Below, in pieces: positions 9,640-20,222 of a DNA stretch of 64,000 bases. The notes below the pieces were generated by a model. It did no database searches. It was not told the origin of the DNA and worked only from the letters and a program-made list of their open reading frames with translations. The stretch covers positions 42,614-106,613 of the forward strand of contig JAITSU010000066.1 of assembly GCA_031287525.1 (NCBI GenBank), in the 5' to 3' direction. Numbering within the stretch: the stretch's first letter is position 1; the number at the start of each line of letters is the position of its first letter. A program made the position numbers and the translations under genes. The DNA is from Zoogloeaceae bacterium. Lineage in GTDB: Bacteria > Pseudomonadota > Gammaproteobacteria > Burkholderiales > Rhodocyclaceae.

Positions 9640-10260
9640 TTACGCAGCCACCTTGTTGTCGGTGTCGGTTTTTTGCGGGTTGATGGCGGCGAGTTTGTCG
9701 GACAGGAATTTGTCGTAGCCTTGCTGCACCAGTTCAAAGGTTTTCTCGACGCCGCTTTTCACGTTGCCGTCGAAGACTTTGAGACCTTCGAGAATGTTCT
9801 TCGCTTCGCCGTAGCCTTTTTCAAAGCCGCCTCGGATGACCGCCACAAAATCCCTGGCGAGTTTTTCCGGGTCTTCGCCGGGATGCTGTCTGGCGTAGCC
9901 GTCGTAAAAGGCGGTAGACAGGCTCAGGATGCGATTGGCAGTGGCTTCGGGCGAATTGTCCTGGTTGGTGGCTGCGGCTTGAATGGCGTTGGCGCCCAGT
10001 TCCGGCGCCAGCACCGAATTGATGTGTTCAATGGCGGAACGGAACAACAGCGCCTGCGATTCCTGACCGGACGATAGGGATACCCGCGCGGAAGCTTCCA
10101 GAATCTGCCGGTTCATTTCATGCTTGTTGGCGACGATGGGATTTGTGGTCTTTTTGACCTCCTTCGCCGCTTCCGTTTCCTCGTTCGTCTTGTCGGTCTT
10201 GTGAGCGTATCGGTTCTGTTCCTGCGCTACGGCAGTCGTTGCAGTGGGGGTGATGGCCAT
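9640..10260 (-). CDS. small helical protein, DUF5610-like
   Basis: A 206-aa soluble protein with a charged, disordered N-terminus (to about 45) and a helical body (QILEASARVSLSSGQESQALLFRSAIEHINSVL split by short loops; FYDGYARQHPGEDPEKLARDF). The body resembles DUF5610, a family without known function; this is from memory and moderate at best. The start is well supported: AAGGAGG lies 8 nt upstream of the ATG. Gene pair and terminator are shared with the convergent 9031-9552 gene. Divergent from terC across a 182-bp gap. Confidence 0.72.
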   Translation of the reverse strand: MAITPTATTAVAQEQNRYAHKTDKTNEETEAAKEVKKTTNPIVANKHEMNRQILEASARVSLSSGQESQALLFRSAIEHINSVLAPELGANAIQAAATNQDNSPEATANRILSLSTAFYDGYARQHPGEDPEKLARDFVAVIRGGFEKGYGEAKNILEGLKVFDGNVKSGVEKTFELVQQGYDKFLSDKLAAINPQKTDTDNKVAA

Positions 10261-10442
10261 GATGATGCCCTCCTTGGGGAAGAAAATGAGTCAATGGTTC
10301 GCTTGTGGCGAACCTTCCTTTCTTTAACAACGGCAGTCCTGTACAAAAGTTTAGTTTTATTTGGCGTGTTTTATTTTGCGCGTCTGTTGGCGTTGGTGAC
10401 ATCTGATAAGCTGACAACTTTTTCGCCCGTCGTCTATCCATC

Positions 10443-12182
<1,740 letters not shown>

Positions 12183-12219
12183 GCCGCGTCAGATGAAGCC
12201 GCGCGGATTGAGAGCGCGT

Positions 12220-12903
12220 TCAGGTGCGACCCAACAGGGCAGCGGCTTGCTGGTGCACGTTCGTCGGCGCAGGGCGATGTTGCGGTTGCGGCTGCGGCGG
12301 GTGGGCAGCGGCGGGCGCGGCAGCAGGCTCGACGTCATTCAGTTGCAGCGTCGGCAGCGGCTGACGACGACGGGGAACCTGGTTTTCATCCAGCAGATGC
12401 TCGATGCGGGCAAAAATCTCGTGCCGGGAAAAGGGCTTTTTCATGAAATCGTCGGCGCCGATGCGCGCGCCGAAAAATTGCTCCGTTGCCTGTTCGTTGC
12501 CACTCATCATGATGATGGGAATATGCTTGGTGCGCTCGTCGCGGCGCAGGGCGCGCAGGGCGGCGAAGCCGTTGATGCCGGGCATTACGATGTCGAGAAA
12601 GATGAGTTCCGGGTGATGCGAGAGCACCAGTTTCAGACCGGACGCCGCGTCCAGCGCCGTGATGGGGGAGCAGCCCGCCGATTGCAGGACGCGCTTCAAC
12701 GCGGTAACGATGGTTTGCGAGTCGTCAATAATCAGGATGCGACAGCCTTCGCGGGGATTGATGCGCTTGCGGACACGTCGTTCAGGGATGGATTCTTCCT
12801 CCACCTTGATGGCTTCGGTCGGCGTCGTAAAGAGGGCACGAAACTGGTCAAACAGGCTCACGGCATAACTTTCTGAAAGTTCACCCGATGCTACAAAATT
12901 CAT
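12220..12903 (-). CDS. response regulator, single receiver with disordered tail
   Basis: A 227-aa protein with one receiver domain at about 53-175: acidic pair in ILIIDDSQ, phosphoacceptor D104 (FLDIVMPG) and a conserved lysine in KKPFS. The N-terminal 50 residues are not a known domain. The tail (about 186-227) is Pro/Gln/His/Ala-rich and contains no DNA-binding domain, so it probably acts by protein contact, like PilG/PilH or CheY relatives. No kinase is adjacent; the nearest, at 13028-14371, has its own OmpR partner. Confidence 0.88.
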   Translation of the reverse strand: MNFVASGELSESYAVSLFDQFRALFTTPTEAIKVEEESIPERRVRKRINPREGCRILIIDDSQTIVTALKRVLQSAGCSPITALDAASGLKLVLSHHPELIFLDIVMPGINGFAALRALRRDERTKHIPIIMMSGNEQATEQFFGARIGADDFMKKPFSRHEIFARIEHLLDENQVPRRRQPLPTLQLNDVEPAAAPAAAHPPQPQPQHRPAPTNVHQQAAALLGRT

Positions 12904-13027
12904 GGATACGAATATGTGTATAGGGTGATGATTAACAATGATTCGGCATCATACTGCTATATTCCTTTGAATGGAAAGGGAAATTTTGATTTGTAAATTT
13001 GAGGACGGCGCCGGGGCGGCGCGCGGG

Positions 13028-14371
13028 TCAGTTTTGTGGCGTTTTGTCGCGCTGGATGAGCGGCAAACGCAAGGTCGCCCGCAAGCCTTTGCCATCCGCG
13101 CCGGGCGCGAGTTCGAGGCTGCCGCCGTGGTTTTTTGCCACGCGCTCGACGATGGCAAGCCCCAGTCCGGTGCCGTTTGCCTCGCTGCGCGCGTCGCTCA
13201 GTCGTGTGAAGGGGCGTTTCAGGCGTTCGATTTCGTGGGCGGGAATCCCCACGCCGCAGTCGGTGACGGTGAGCGCCAGCCAGCATTGATCTCCTTCGCC
13301 TTCCACGCTGCCGGAAAGGGTGACGGGGGGCGCGCCGTATTTCCAGGCGTTGTTGAGAAGATTGCTGATTGCCCGCCAGACGGCTTGTGGTTTCATGGGC
13401 GCGGGCGGCAGTTTCGTGGCAAGCAATGTGACCGGATGTTGGGTAGCGGCGGCGTGTTGGGCGAGCGATTCCAGCAGCGCGTTGGGGTCGCTGTTCGTGA
13501 TGTGTTCTTCGCCTTCGCCTCTGGCGTAATCAAGAAACTGGGCGATGATGGCGTCCATTTGCATGATGTCCGCCACCATGCCCGCCTGGGCTGCGCCCTC
13601 CGGCAGGCTCAATTCGGCTTCCAGGCGCATACGGGAAAGCGGTGTGCGTAAATCGTGCGAAATGCCCGCCAGAATTTCTGCTCTTTCCTTGTCGTGGTAG
13701 TCGAGGTCGCGGGACATGTGATTGAAGGCGACCACCAGTTGCTGCAATTCTTCCGATCCCCCCTCGGCGAGCGGCGGCGGAATCTGCCCCCGCCCCACCT
13801 GACGGGCGGCATGTGCCATGCGTCGCAGGGAACGACTCAATCTTGACGCCAGAAGCGCGGCTGCGGCGAGCACGAGCAGGGTGGCGAGCACGCCCCAGCC
13901 CAACCATAGCCAGGACTCATTTTGTTCGGCGCGGTCTATCGGCAGAATGAGCCAGAAATCGTCCGGTTCATCCGCGGCGATGGCAAAGCTGATCCATAGA
14001 CCCGGTTCATCATTGACCATGAAGGAAAGCGCGGTGTCGCCGCCGAGCGACTGGTAAATATGGGTTTCAAAACTCTGGATGAAATAGTCGTTGGGCAGGG
14101 GGGTGACGCGGTCTTCCGGGTCGCGGGGCAGCAGGCGGATGCCTTCGCGGTCAGACAGTTCCTGCAAGAGGGCGGGACGCAGTTCCGGTTCGGCGGTTAA
14201 CAAGGAGACCCGCACCAGATTGACCACACTGGTGGAAAATTGAGCCAACGCTTTGCCTTGTGGTTTGGCCTCGGCAAGGTGGAAAATCAACATTCCGGCA
14301 GTGTTGCTGAGAATGACCAGCAATGCCGCCCAGAGGAGGATTCGGGCGAACAGGGAACGGGGCGGGAACAT
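13028..14371 (-). CDS. EnvZ/RisS-type sensor histidine kinase
   Basis: A 447-aa inner-membrane kinase. TM1 at about 8-30, periplasmic sensor 31-154, TM2 155-176, then HAMP, HisKA with H239 (GISHDLRTPLSRM), and an ATPase domain with N box (NLLNNAWKYG), G1 (DCGVGIP) and G2 (GTGLGLAIV). The periplasmic domain and the order behind an OmpR-type regulator match RisS/EnvZ. It is 31 nt downstream of that regulator on the same strand. The expected role is phosphorylation and dephosphorylation of the partner in response to envelope or osmotic signals. Confidence 0.93.
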   Translation of the reverse strand: MFPPRSLFARILLWAALLVILSNTAGMLIFHLAEAKPQGKALAQFSTSVVNLVRVSLLTAEPELRPALLQELSDREGIRLLPRDPEDRVTPLPNDYFIQSFETHIYQSLGGDTALSFMVNDEPGLWISFAIAADEPDDFWLILPIDRAEQNESWLWLGWGVLATLLVLAAAALLASRLSRSLRRMAHAARQVGRGQIPPPLAEGGSEELQQLVVAFNHMSRDLDYHDKERAEILAGISHDLRTPLSRMRLEAELSLPEGAAQAGMVADIMQMDAIIAQFLDYARGEGEEHITNSDPNALLESLAQHAAATQHPVTLLATKLPPAPMKPQAVWRAISNLLNNAWKYGAPPVTLSGSVEGEGDQCWLALTVTDCGVGIPAHEIERLKRPFTRLSDARSEANGTGLGLAIVERVAKNHGGSLELAPGADGKGLRATLRLPLIQRDKTPQN

Positions 14372-14402
14372 GGGAAATTTTCTGAACGAAACCCGCCGGA
14401 TT

Positions 14403-15167
14403 CTACTGTGGTTTTATGGTTTGTTCCGCTTCATCTTCCGATTCGCTGTCCGGCACAAAGACATAGCCCATCCCCCAGACCGTTTGCAGATAACGGGGAC
14501 GACCGGGGTCGGGTTCCACCAGTTTGCGTAACCGCGAGATTTGCACGTCGATGGCGCGGTCAAATGGTCCCTGCTCGCGTCCGCGCGACAGCGTCATCAG
14601 CCGGTCGCGCGATAGCGGCTGGCGCGGATGCTGGAGCAGGGCGGAGAGTACGGCGAATTCGCCAGTGGTCAGGGGATAAGTCTGCCCGTCGGTTTTTTTC
14701 AGGGTGCGGGCGGCAAAGTCGACTTCCATGCCGCCGAAACTGATTTTTCCCGGCGCTTCCGGCGCGTCGTTCGTCTGGCGCGGACGCCGCAACACCGCCT
14801 GAATACGGGCAAGCAGTTCGCGTGGATTGAAGGGCTTGGGCAGGTAATCGTCCGCGCCCATTTCCAGACCGAGAATCCGGTCAATGTCCTCGCCTCTGGC
14901 GGTCAGCATGATGATGGGGATATTGTTGCCCAGCGCGCGCAGCCGTCGGCAAATGGCAAGACCATCTTCGCCGGGCAGCATCAAATCCAGAATCAGCAGG
15001 TCGAAATGCTCGCGCTGCAAATACTTGTCCATTTGCGTGGCATCGGGCGCGGTGCGGATTTCGTAACCCTGTTCACCCAGGTAACGCTGCAACAGGCTAC
15101 AGGCGCGGGTGTCATCATCAACAATCAGAAGGTGTTTCGGACGCTTGTTCGCGTTGGTTATGGTCAT
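14403..15167 (-). CDS. OmpR-family response regulator (RisA-like)
   Basis: A 254-aa DNA-binding regulator. Receiver with acidic pair (VDDDTR), D61 (LLILDLMLPGEDG), T/S switch (IMLTARGED) and K in PKPFN; then a linker and an OmpR winged helix (LTTGEFAVLSALLQHP, RAIDVQISRLRKLVEPD, WGMGYVFVPD). Sequence and kinase partner fit OmpR of gammaproteobacteria and RisA of Bordetella. First gene of the two-gene operon, divergent from an exported protein at 15354. The 186-bp AT-rich gap probably holds both promoters. Confidence 0.95.
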   Translation of the reverse strand: MTITNANKRPKHLLIVDDDTRACSLLQRYLGEQGYEIRTAPDATQMDKYLQREHFDLLILDLMLPGEDGLAICRRLRALGNNIPIIMLTARGEDIDRILGLEMGADDYLPKPFNPRELLARIQAVLRRPRQTNDAPEAPGKISFGGMEVDFAARTLKKTDGQTYPLTTGEFAVLSALLQHPRQPLSRDRLMTLSRGREQGPFDRAIDVQISRLRKLVEPDPGRPRYLQTVWGMGYVFVPDSESEDEAEQTIKPQ

Positions 15168-15353
15168 GTCGAATAAGTAAAATGTTGTTGGATAAAGAGT
15201 GGCTAAGCACCCTGATTCAATTTTACACGTCCGAAAGAAAAATGAAGACGATTGGCATCACTTTGTTACAATTTCATGAGTTTTACAAATAAATATGTTT
15301 TTTAGCAGAGATATGCCCGAAAATACAGTTTTACCGCGTTCTGCTTGCCGTTC

Positions 15354-15935
15354 ATGAAAAATCAATTTTTATGCGCCTTGTTATTTCTGTTGCTGTCCTT
15401 GTTGCCCTGCGTGGCAACGGCGGATGGACACCGCGAAGCGTATGCGGACGGCGAAGCGCGGCGCGAAGGGAGCGACGGGTTTGGCAGAAGCGTCAGCCCG
15501 GATGTTCCTCCGATTGCGAGCGAACGGGAAGAAAAACGACAATTCAAGAGTTTGTGGCGGCAGCTTTCGCGTGAAGAACAGGATGCGCTACGCCAGCAGA
15601 TGCGCGCCGCCTGGCAACGCCTGACGCCGGAAGAACGCCAACGCGCGCTGGCGACGGTCGAAGCGGAAGCGCGTGAAAGCGGGAGTAAAAAACACCACGG
15701 AGCAGGTGTGGATGACGAGAAAGACCGGGCGCATGAAAAACGCAAGGCAGAACATAAAGCCTATTGGAAAAGCCTGAACGCCGAGGAACGCGCGGCATTG
15801 CGCGAAAGTTTGCGGGCGAATCTGCGGGAAACGCTGCGCCAACACTGTCTGAATTCGCGGAATCAACAGAATCAGGGCGTGGAAGGCAAAGGGCAAGGAC
15901 TGGAAATCACCTGCGCCAAAGCGCCCGATCGCTGA
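15354..15935 (+). CDS. exported Glu/Arg-rich protein, DUF3106-like
   Basis: A 193-aa protein with a clear signal peptide (MKNQFLCALLFLLL to about CVATADG). The mature part is dominated by charged helices and carries two related motifs: LWRQLSREEQDALRQQMRAAW followed by a TPEERQR turn, and YWKSLNAEERAALRESLRA. This W-x2-L-x2-EER pattern resembles DUF3106 proteins of unknown function. ATG 15354 is preferred over a TTG three codons earlier because it begins the signal peptide. It sits between the two-component pair and tsaB, and may belong to the regulon of its divergent neighbour (inference). Confidence 0.7.
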   Translation: MKNQFLCALLFLLLSLLPCVATADGHREAYADGEARREGSDGFGRSVSPDVPPIASEREEKRQFKSLWRQLSREEQDALRQQMRAAWQRLTPEERQRALATVEAEARESGSKKHHGAGVDDEKDRAHEKRKAEHKAYWKSLNAEERAALRESLRANLRETLRQHCLNSRNQQNQGVEGKGQGLEITCAKAPDR

Positions 15936-15975
15936 AACGACAGCTTCAGGATGAGGATGGGTTAGAATCCGCGCC

Positions 15976-16665
15976 ATGCAAATTCTGGCTCTGGAAACTT
16001 CTACCGAATCCGGTTCCTGCGCGCTTTGGCAGGATGGTCGTGTGCTGGCGGCGGACTGTCCGGCGGGCGAGTCACATTCCGCCACCCTGATTCCTCTGGC
16101 GCAGCAACTTCTGGCGACCGCCGGCAGCGACTTTTCCGCTTTGGACGCCATCGCCTTCGGCATGGGGCCGGGCGCGTTTACCGGCTTGCGCGTCGCCTGC
16201 GGCATCGCGCAGGGCATGGCGACGGCGCTGGATAAACCCGTGTTGCCCGTTGGCTCGCTGGAATGCATGGCATGGGCGGCAGGCGGCGGACGGACGCTCT
16301 CCCTGCTCGACGCGCGCATGGGCGAAGTCTATGTCGGCGCATTTACCCGCCACGCCGACGGTGTGCGGGCAGTCGGCGAATTGCAGGTCTTGCGACCGGA
16401 AGACATCGAACTGCCAGAGGGTTTTCAGGTTGTGGGCAATGCGCTGCTGGCGTACCCGCAACTGCTTGAGCGCTTTGCCCCTCACACAAAAATTCAGCCC
16501 GAAATTCTGCCTCACGCCCGCCCGCTGGTCGAACTGGCGGCGCTGGCGTTCGCGCGCGGCGAAGGGCTAGACCCGTCGCTGGCGCTGCCGCGCTACGTGC
16601 GTGACAAGGTGGCGCGTACCACGGCGGAACGCCTTGCGGATTCGGCGGTCGGAGTACGGACTTGA
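15976..16665 (+). CDS. tsaB: tRNA threonylcarbamoyladenosine biosynthesis protein TsaB
   Basis: A 229-aa partner of TsaD in making t6A37 in ANN-decoding tRNAs. It shows the N-terminal ASKHA strand ILALETSTESGSCAL and the TsaB motif GPGAFTGLRVACGIAQGMA. The catalytic metal site is in TsaD, not here. The stop overlaps the rimI TTG start, and tsaB-rimI-udg is a common proteobacterial order. Confidence 0.96.
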   Translation: MQILALETSTESGSCALWQDGRVLAADCPAGESHSATLIPLAQQLLATAGSDFSALDAIAFGMGPGAFTGLRVACGIAQGMATALDKPVLPVGSLECMAWAAGGGRTLSLLDARMGEVYVGAFTRHADGVRAVGELQVLRPEDIELPEGFQVVGNALLAYPQLLERFAPHTKIQPEILPHARPLVELAALAFARGEGLDPSLALPRYVRDKVARTTAERLADSAVGVRT

Positions 16666-17171
16666 ACGCCGCGCAGCTCCAGCAAATTGCGGCGCTGGAA
16701 CGCCTGTTGCCGCTGGAAATCGTCGCCATGCGCGTCGCCGATTTGCCGCAGGTCGTGGCGCTGGAAGCCGCCGCGCAGCCTTTCCCCTGGCAGGAACGGA
16801 ATTTCACCGATTCCCTGACGGCAGGACACCACGCCTGGATACTGCGGCGCGGCGCGACCTGTCTGGGGTTTTCCATTCTGATGCATGTCATCGACGAAGC
16901 CCATCTGCTCAACATCGCCGTCGCGCCAAGCGCGCAGGGGCAGGGCATGGGCGCGCGGCTGTTGCGACACGCCATGCGCGAAGCGGCGCGGGCGGGTATG
17001 GACAAACTGTATCTGGAAGCGCGCCCTTCCAACGTCCGTGCCCTGCAAATCTATCAAGCCTTCGGTTTCCGGCAGGTTGGCGTGCGGAAAGCCTACTATC
17101 CGGCGGCAAAAGGGCGCGAAGACGCGCTGATTTTTTGCGCCGCGCTGGAAGGCAGTGAGGTTAAGCAATGA
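16662..17171 (+). CDS. rimI: ribosomal-protein S18 alanine N-acetyltransferase
   Basis: A GNAT acetyltransferase of 169 aa. It has the acetyl-CoA loop (VAPSAQGQGMGARLLRHAM, i.e. Q-x2-G-x-G) and the RimI C-terminal signature LEARPSNVRALQIYQAFGF with GVRKAYYP. The start is TTG 16662, overlapping the tsaB stop and preceded by GGAG at 7-nt spacing. A later in-frame ATG (about residue 23) would remove a predicted helix but leave the GNAT core. It overlaps the next gene by 4 nt. Confidence 0.93.
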   Translation: MNAAQLQQIAALERLLPLEIVAMRVADLPQVVALEAAAQPFPWQERNFTDSLTAGHHAWILRRGATCLGFSILMHVIDEAHLLNIAVAPSAQGQGMGARLLRHAMREAARAGMDKLYLEARPSNVRALQIYQAFGFRQVGVRKAYYPAAKGREDALIFCAALEGSEVKQ

Positions 17172-17983
17172 CGATGACAGCGCAACAACAGAGCATCCTG
17201 CAAGAAATGGGGTACACACTGTGGTATTTCAGGAATCAGGGGACAGGTGACGGGGAGCGGCGGGTGGAAGTTGCGCCTGCTGAATCTGTGTCCGTTCCTG
17301 TTGCCGTTGCTGCGACTATGCCGTGCGCTGTTGCCACACCGATTGCGCCGCCAGTTGCGTCACCTGTCGCCATGCCAACAGTGCCGCAGGAAGACGCGCC
17401 TTTGCGCAATGACCGTGCCGCCGCCATTGCGCGCATGAGTTGGGAAGAACTGGCGCGGGCGGTGCGGGAATGCAGCGCCTGCGCGCTTTGCGAACGGCGC
17501 AGGCAGGCGGTGCTGGGCGTGGGCGATACGGCGGCGGACTGGCTCTTTATCGGGGAAGGGCCGGGCGAGCAGGAAGACATCAAGGGCGAACCTTTCGTCG
17601 GACAGGCAGGCAAGCTGTTGGACGCCATGCTGGCGGCGATTGGTCTTGTGCGTGGACAAAATGTTTACATCGCCAACGCCGTCAAATGCCGACCGGAGAA
17701 CAACCGTACGCCGCACGCCGAAGAAATGGCAGCCTGCCGCCCCTTCCTCTTGCGCCAGATTGCGCTCCTGCAACCCAAACTCCTCGTGCTGCTGGGCAAA
17801 GCCGCCGTGCACAGTGTGCTGGACGACGATCAGGCGTTGGCGAGATTACGCAAGCAACCGCTGCATTTCGGACAAATTCCGGTCGCCGTCACCTACCATC
17901 CCGCCTACCTGCTCCGAAACCTGCCCGAAAAAGCCAAAGCATGGGAAGACCTTTGTCGGGCGAAGAAGATAGCGGAACACTGA
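17168..17983 (+). CDS. family 4 (Fe-S) uracil-DNA glycosylase
   Basis: A 271-aa repair enzyme removing uracil from DNA. The catalytic domain occupies about 95-271: [20 protein letters not shown] (motif A), [13 protein letters not shown] and [10 protein letters not shown] (motif B). C105, C108, C174 and C190 fit the four cluster ligands. The N-terminal 90 residues are an Ala/Pro/Val-rich linker. The DNA for residues 21-33 is a CAGGNNN heptamer array translated in frame, which suggests repeat insertion into a tolerant linker. ATG overlaps the rimI stop (ATGA). Confidence 0.93.
   Translation: MTMTAQQQSILQEMGYTLWYFRNQGTGDGERRVEVAPAESVSVPVAVAATMPCAVATPIAPPVASPVAMPTVPQEDAPLRNDRAAAIARMSWEELARAVRECSACALCERRRQAVLGVGDTAADWLFIGEGPGEQEDIKGEPFVGQAGKLLDAMLAAIGLVRGQNVYIANAVKCRPENNRTPHAEEMAACRPFLLRQIALLQPKLLVLLGKAAVHSVLDDDQALARLRKQPLHFGQIPVAVTYHPAYLLRNLPEKAKAWEDLCRAKKIAEH
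17231..17266 (+). repeat. CAGGNNN heptamer array inside the UDG gene (locus 2)
   Basis: TTCAGGAAT, CAGGGGA, CAGGTGA, CGGGGAG, CGGCGGG: the same heptamer words as in intergenic arrays, here translated within the disordered N-terminal linker of the glycosylase. Confidence 0.75.
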
Positions 17984-18075
17984 TTCCGATTTGCTTTTTG
18001 TCTGAATTTCGTAGAGAATTGCGGGTTTTCCAGACTTGGCCAATATCGCCGGTCGTCATTTTCAAGGATCAAGAC

Positions 18076-18294
18076 ATGAAAAACGGTATCCACCCCGATT
18101 ACGAGGACATTCAGGTGACGTGTTCCTGCGGCAACACCTTTACCACCAAATCCACCATGAAAAAGGCGCTGCACGTTGAAGTGTGCTCCAACTGCCACCC
18201 CTTCTACACTGGCAAGCAAAAGATTGTTGATACCGCCGGGCGCGTGGAAAAATTCAACCAGAAATTCGGTTCGCTGCGGAACAAAGCGGCTTAA
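18076..18294 (+). CDS. rpmE: 50S ribosomal protein L31, zinc-binding type
   Basis: A 72-aa large-subunit protein ([20 protein letters not shown], then [13 protein letters not shown] and [11 protein letters not shown]). The Cys pairs CSC and CSNC form the zinc site, marking the C+ form that the zinc-free paralogue can replace under zinc starvation. A longer open frame runs through it from the udg region, but ATG 18076, behind AAGGA, is the family start. A strong terminator follows. Confidence 0.96.
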   Translation: MKNGIHPDYEDIQVTCSCGNTFTTKSTMKKALHVEVCSNCHPFYTGKQKIVDTAGRVEKFNQKFGSLRNKAA

Positions 18295-18327
18295 CGCAGA
18301 CGCATCCGCGTTTGATCCGTATTTGAC

Positions 18328-18355
18328 AAAAAGGCAGCCGGTGGCTGCCTTTTTT
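18328..18355 (+). terminator. intrinsic terminator after rpmE
   Basis: A5, GGCAGCC-ggt-GGCTGCC, T6: a perfect 7-bp GC stem with T run, 34 nt after the rpmE stop. Confidence 0.93.
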
Positions 18356-18393
18356 GCACGTCGCAAAATTTCACACCCTGCCTGAACGCCAAT

Positions 18394-20013
18394 ATGACCG
18401 TACCCTCCCTGAAACTTCCCCCCACTGGCTGGACACTCGCCGGCTTGTTCGCGTTCTACGTGCTCGCGGGGCTGTTCGGGCATGATCCGTGGAAGACCGA
18501 GGATGTCATTCATCTGGCGGTCGCCCGCGATTTTCTCGACGCTGGACACGGGCTGGAGCTTTCTCTTGCCGGTCGCCCCTTTCTCGCCGCGCCGCTTTAC
18601 TACTGGAGCGCCGCGCTCACCTGGCTCGGTTTCGGCTGGCTCATGCCCATGCACGACGCCCTGCGTCTTGCCAGCGGGCTGTGGACGGCGCTGACCCTCA
18701 TCACCCTGTATTACGCCGGACGCGAATGGTATGGGCAGAATAACGCCGCCGCCGCGCCCATCCTGCTCGCGGGCAGTTTCGGGCTGATCGTTCGCGCCCA
18801 CGAAGCGCAGCCCATGCTGGTGTTGCTTGCCGCCATCAGCCTTTGGCTCCTGTCCGTCGCCCTGCTGCCGCGTAAACCCAGAGCCGCTGTTTTGCTGCTG
18901 GCGAGCGCGCTCATCCTGGGCGCGCTCGGCGTGGGGCTGGCGGGCATCCTGCCCCTGCTTGCGCTGACCACTTTGCCCCTGATTTTTTACCGCACGCGCC
19001 ATGCCCTGTTGTCCATCCTGACGGCGTTGGCGCTCGCCGCACTGGTGTTGGCGGCGGCGGGCGGCGCGTTGTATGCCCTCGCGCCGGAATGGTTCCTCGC
19101 CTGGACGCGGCATGAGCGCAGCGCCTTGCTGTCCGGTGACTGGAGCTATGGTCGGGACATGCTGGAATTTTTGAAACTCCTGCCGTGGTTCTCCTGGCCT
19201 TTGTGGCCATTGGTGGGCTGGACGATTTGGCAAAAACGTCGTCAGCGCCAATGGCAAAACGTGGAAATCCTGTTACCCCTCGTCGCTTTCGCGGTGCTGT
19301 TTTTTGTCCTGCCCGTTTGCGTCAACATTCGGGAACGCACGGCCATTCTCATCCTGCCGCCGCTGGCGTTGCTTGCCACGCCCGGCGCGCTCATCCTGCG
19401 TCGGGGCGCGGCGAACGCCTTCGACTGGTTTTCCGGCACGGTGTTTACTGTCTTCGCCATCCTGATGTGGACGGGGTGGAGCGCCATGATTTTCGGGTAT
19501 CCGGCGCGGCTGGCGGAACGCGCGGTGGAACTCGAACCCGGTTTTATCGGGCGCTTCGACTTCTGGTTTTTCGCGCTGGCGGCGCTGGTAACGCTATGGT
19601 GGGGCTGGCTTCTGCTGACACTGCCGCGCTCGTCCTGGCGTTGTATCACCCGTTGGAGCGCCGGTCTTTCGATAGTCTGGTTGCTGGCGGTTTCCCTCTG
19701 GCTGCCCTGGATTGACTACGGCAAAAGCTATCGCCCGACTGCCGCCACCCTTGCCGCGCAATTGCCGGAAAACGCGGGCTGCATCGCCGAATGGCATGTG
19801 GGCAACGCCCAACTCGCCTCGTTCGCCTATTTCGAGCGTCTGCGCTTCATGCCGCTGGAATCGGAAGGTCAGTATTGCCGCTGGCTGCTGACGCAAGGCA
19901 ATTCCCGCGCCGAACTCACCCCGCCCGGTCAGGGCTGGCAGCGCGTCTGGGAAGGCAACCGCCCCGGCGACCGCAAAGAGCGTTTCCGGCTGTATCGACG
20001 TTTGGCGGAGTAA
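18394..20013 (+). CDS. ArnT-like membrane glycosyltransferase (GT-C fold)
   Basis: A 539-aa polytopic inner-membrane protein with about 11-12 helices. The first periplasmic loop has GHDPWKTEDVIHLAVARDFL, the acidic loop of the ArnT/PMT superfamily where catalysis occurs. The C-terminal soluble domain (about 440-539) ends in RKERFRLYRRLAE. Such enzymes move a sugar from a lipid carrier to lipid A, protein or another acceptor; the substrate cannot be told. It stands alone between terminators, without arn operon partners, so lipid A aminoarabinose transfer is only one possibility. Confidence 0.82.
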   Translation: MTVPSLKLPPTGWTLAGLFAFYVLAGLFGHDPWKTEDVIHLAVARDFLDAGHGLELSLAGRPFLAAPLYYWSAALTWLGFGWLMPMHDALRLASGLWTALTLITLYYAGREWYGQNNAAAAPILLAGSFGLIVRAHEAQPMLVLLAAISLWLLSVALLPRKPRAAVLLLASALILGALGVGLAGILPLLALTTLPLIFYRTRHALLSILTALALAALVLAAAGGALYALAPEWFLAWTRHERSALLSGDWSYGRDMLEFLKLLPWFSWPLWPLVGWTIWQKRRQRQWQNVEILLPLVAFAVLFFVLPVCVNIRERTAILILPPLALLATPGALILRRGAANAFDWFSGTVFTVFAILMWTGWSAMIFGYPARLAERAVELEPGFIGRFDFWFFALAALVTLWWGWLLLTLPRSSWRCITRWSAGLSIVWLLAVSLWLPWIDYGKSYRPTAATLAAQLPENAGCIAEWHVGNAQLASFAYFERLRFMPLESEGQYCRWLLTQGNSRAELTPPGQGWQRVWEGNRPGDRKERFRLYRRLAE

Positions 20014-20157
20014 TGACGCATTGCAAGCTTCCCGCCTGCGCGGAAATGACGGAGCGTTTTTGAGGGTGATGCTGGTCGGGGACGCGGCAGGCTTCCGTCC
20101 TGCGATTCGACCTGCGGATTTTGATGCGCTGCCTCTGGTTTTGAAACCGATTTAATG

Positions 20158-20185
20158 TTGGCAGAACGCATGACTCCTCTATAAT
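20158..20185 (+). promoter_or_regulatory. sigma70 promoter of the parA-like gene
   Basis: -35 TTGGCA at 20158-20163, 16-bp spacer, -10 TATAAT at 20180-20185, 38 nt before the ATG. With the terminator at 20866 it makes the gene monocistronic. Confidence 0.7.
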
Positions 20186-20222
20186 CTCCAAATTCCATTT
20201 TTTTACAACGAGGGAGCGTTCT

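Noticed and set aside
12220..15167. Response regulator at 12220 as partner of the kinase at 13028
   Set aside because: The kinase already has an adjacent OmpR-type regulator in the same operon; the single-receiver gene is a separate unit.
17905..19257. 450-codon minus frame opposite rpmE and the glycosyltransferase
   Set aside because: Would cover the rpmE gene, its terminator and a well-supported membrane protein; Gln/Arg/Gly-rich translation typical of shadows.
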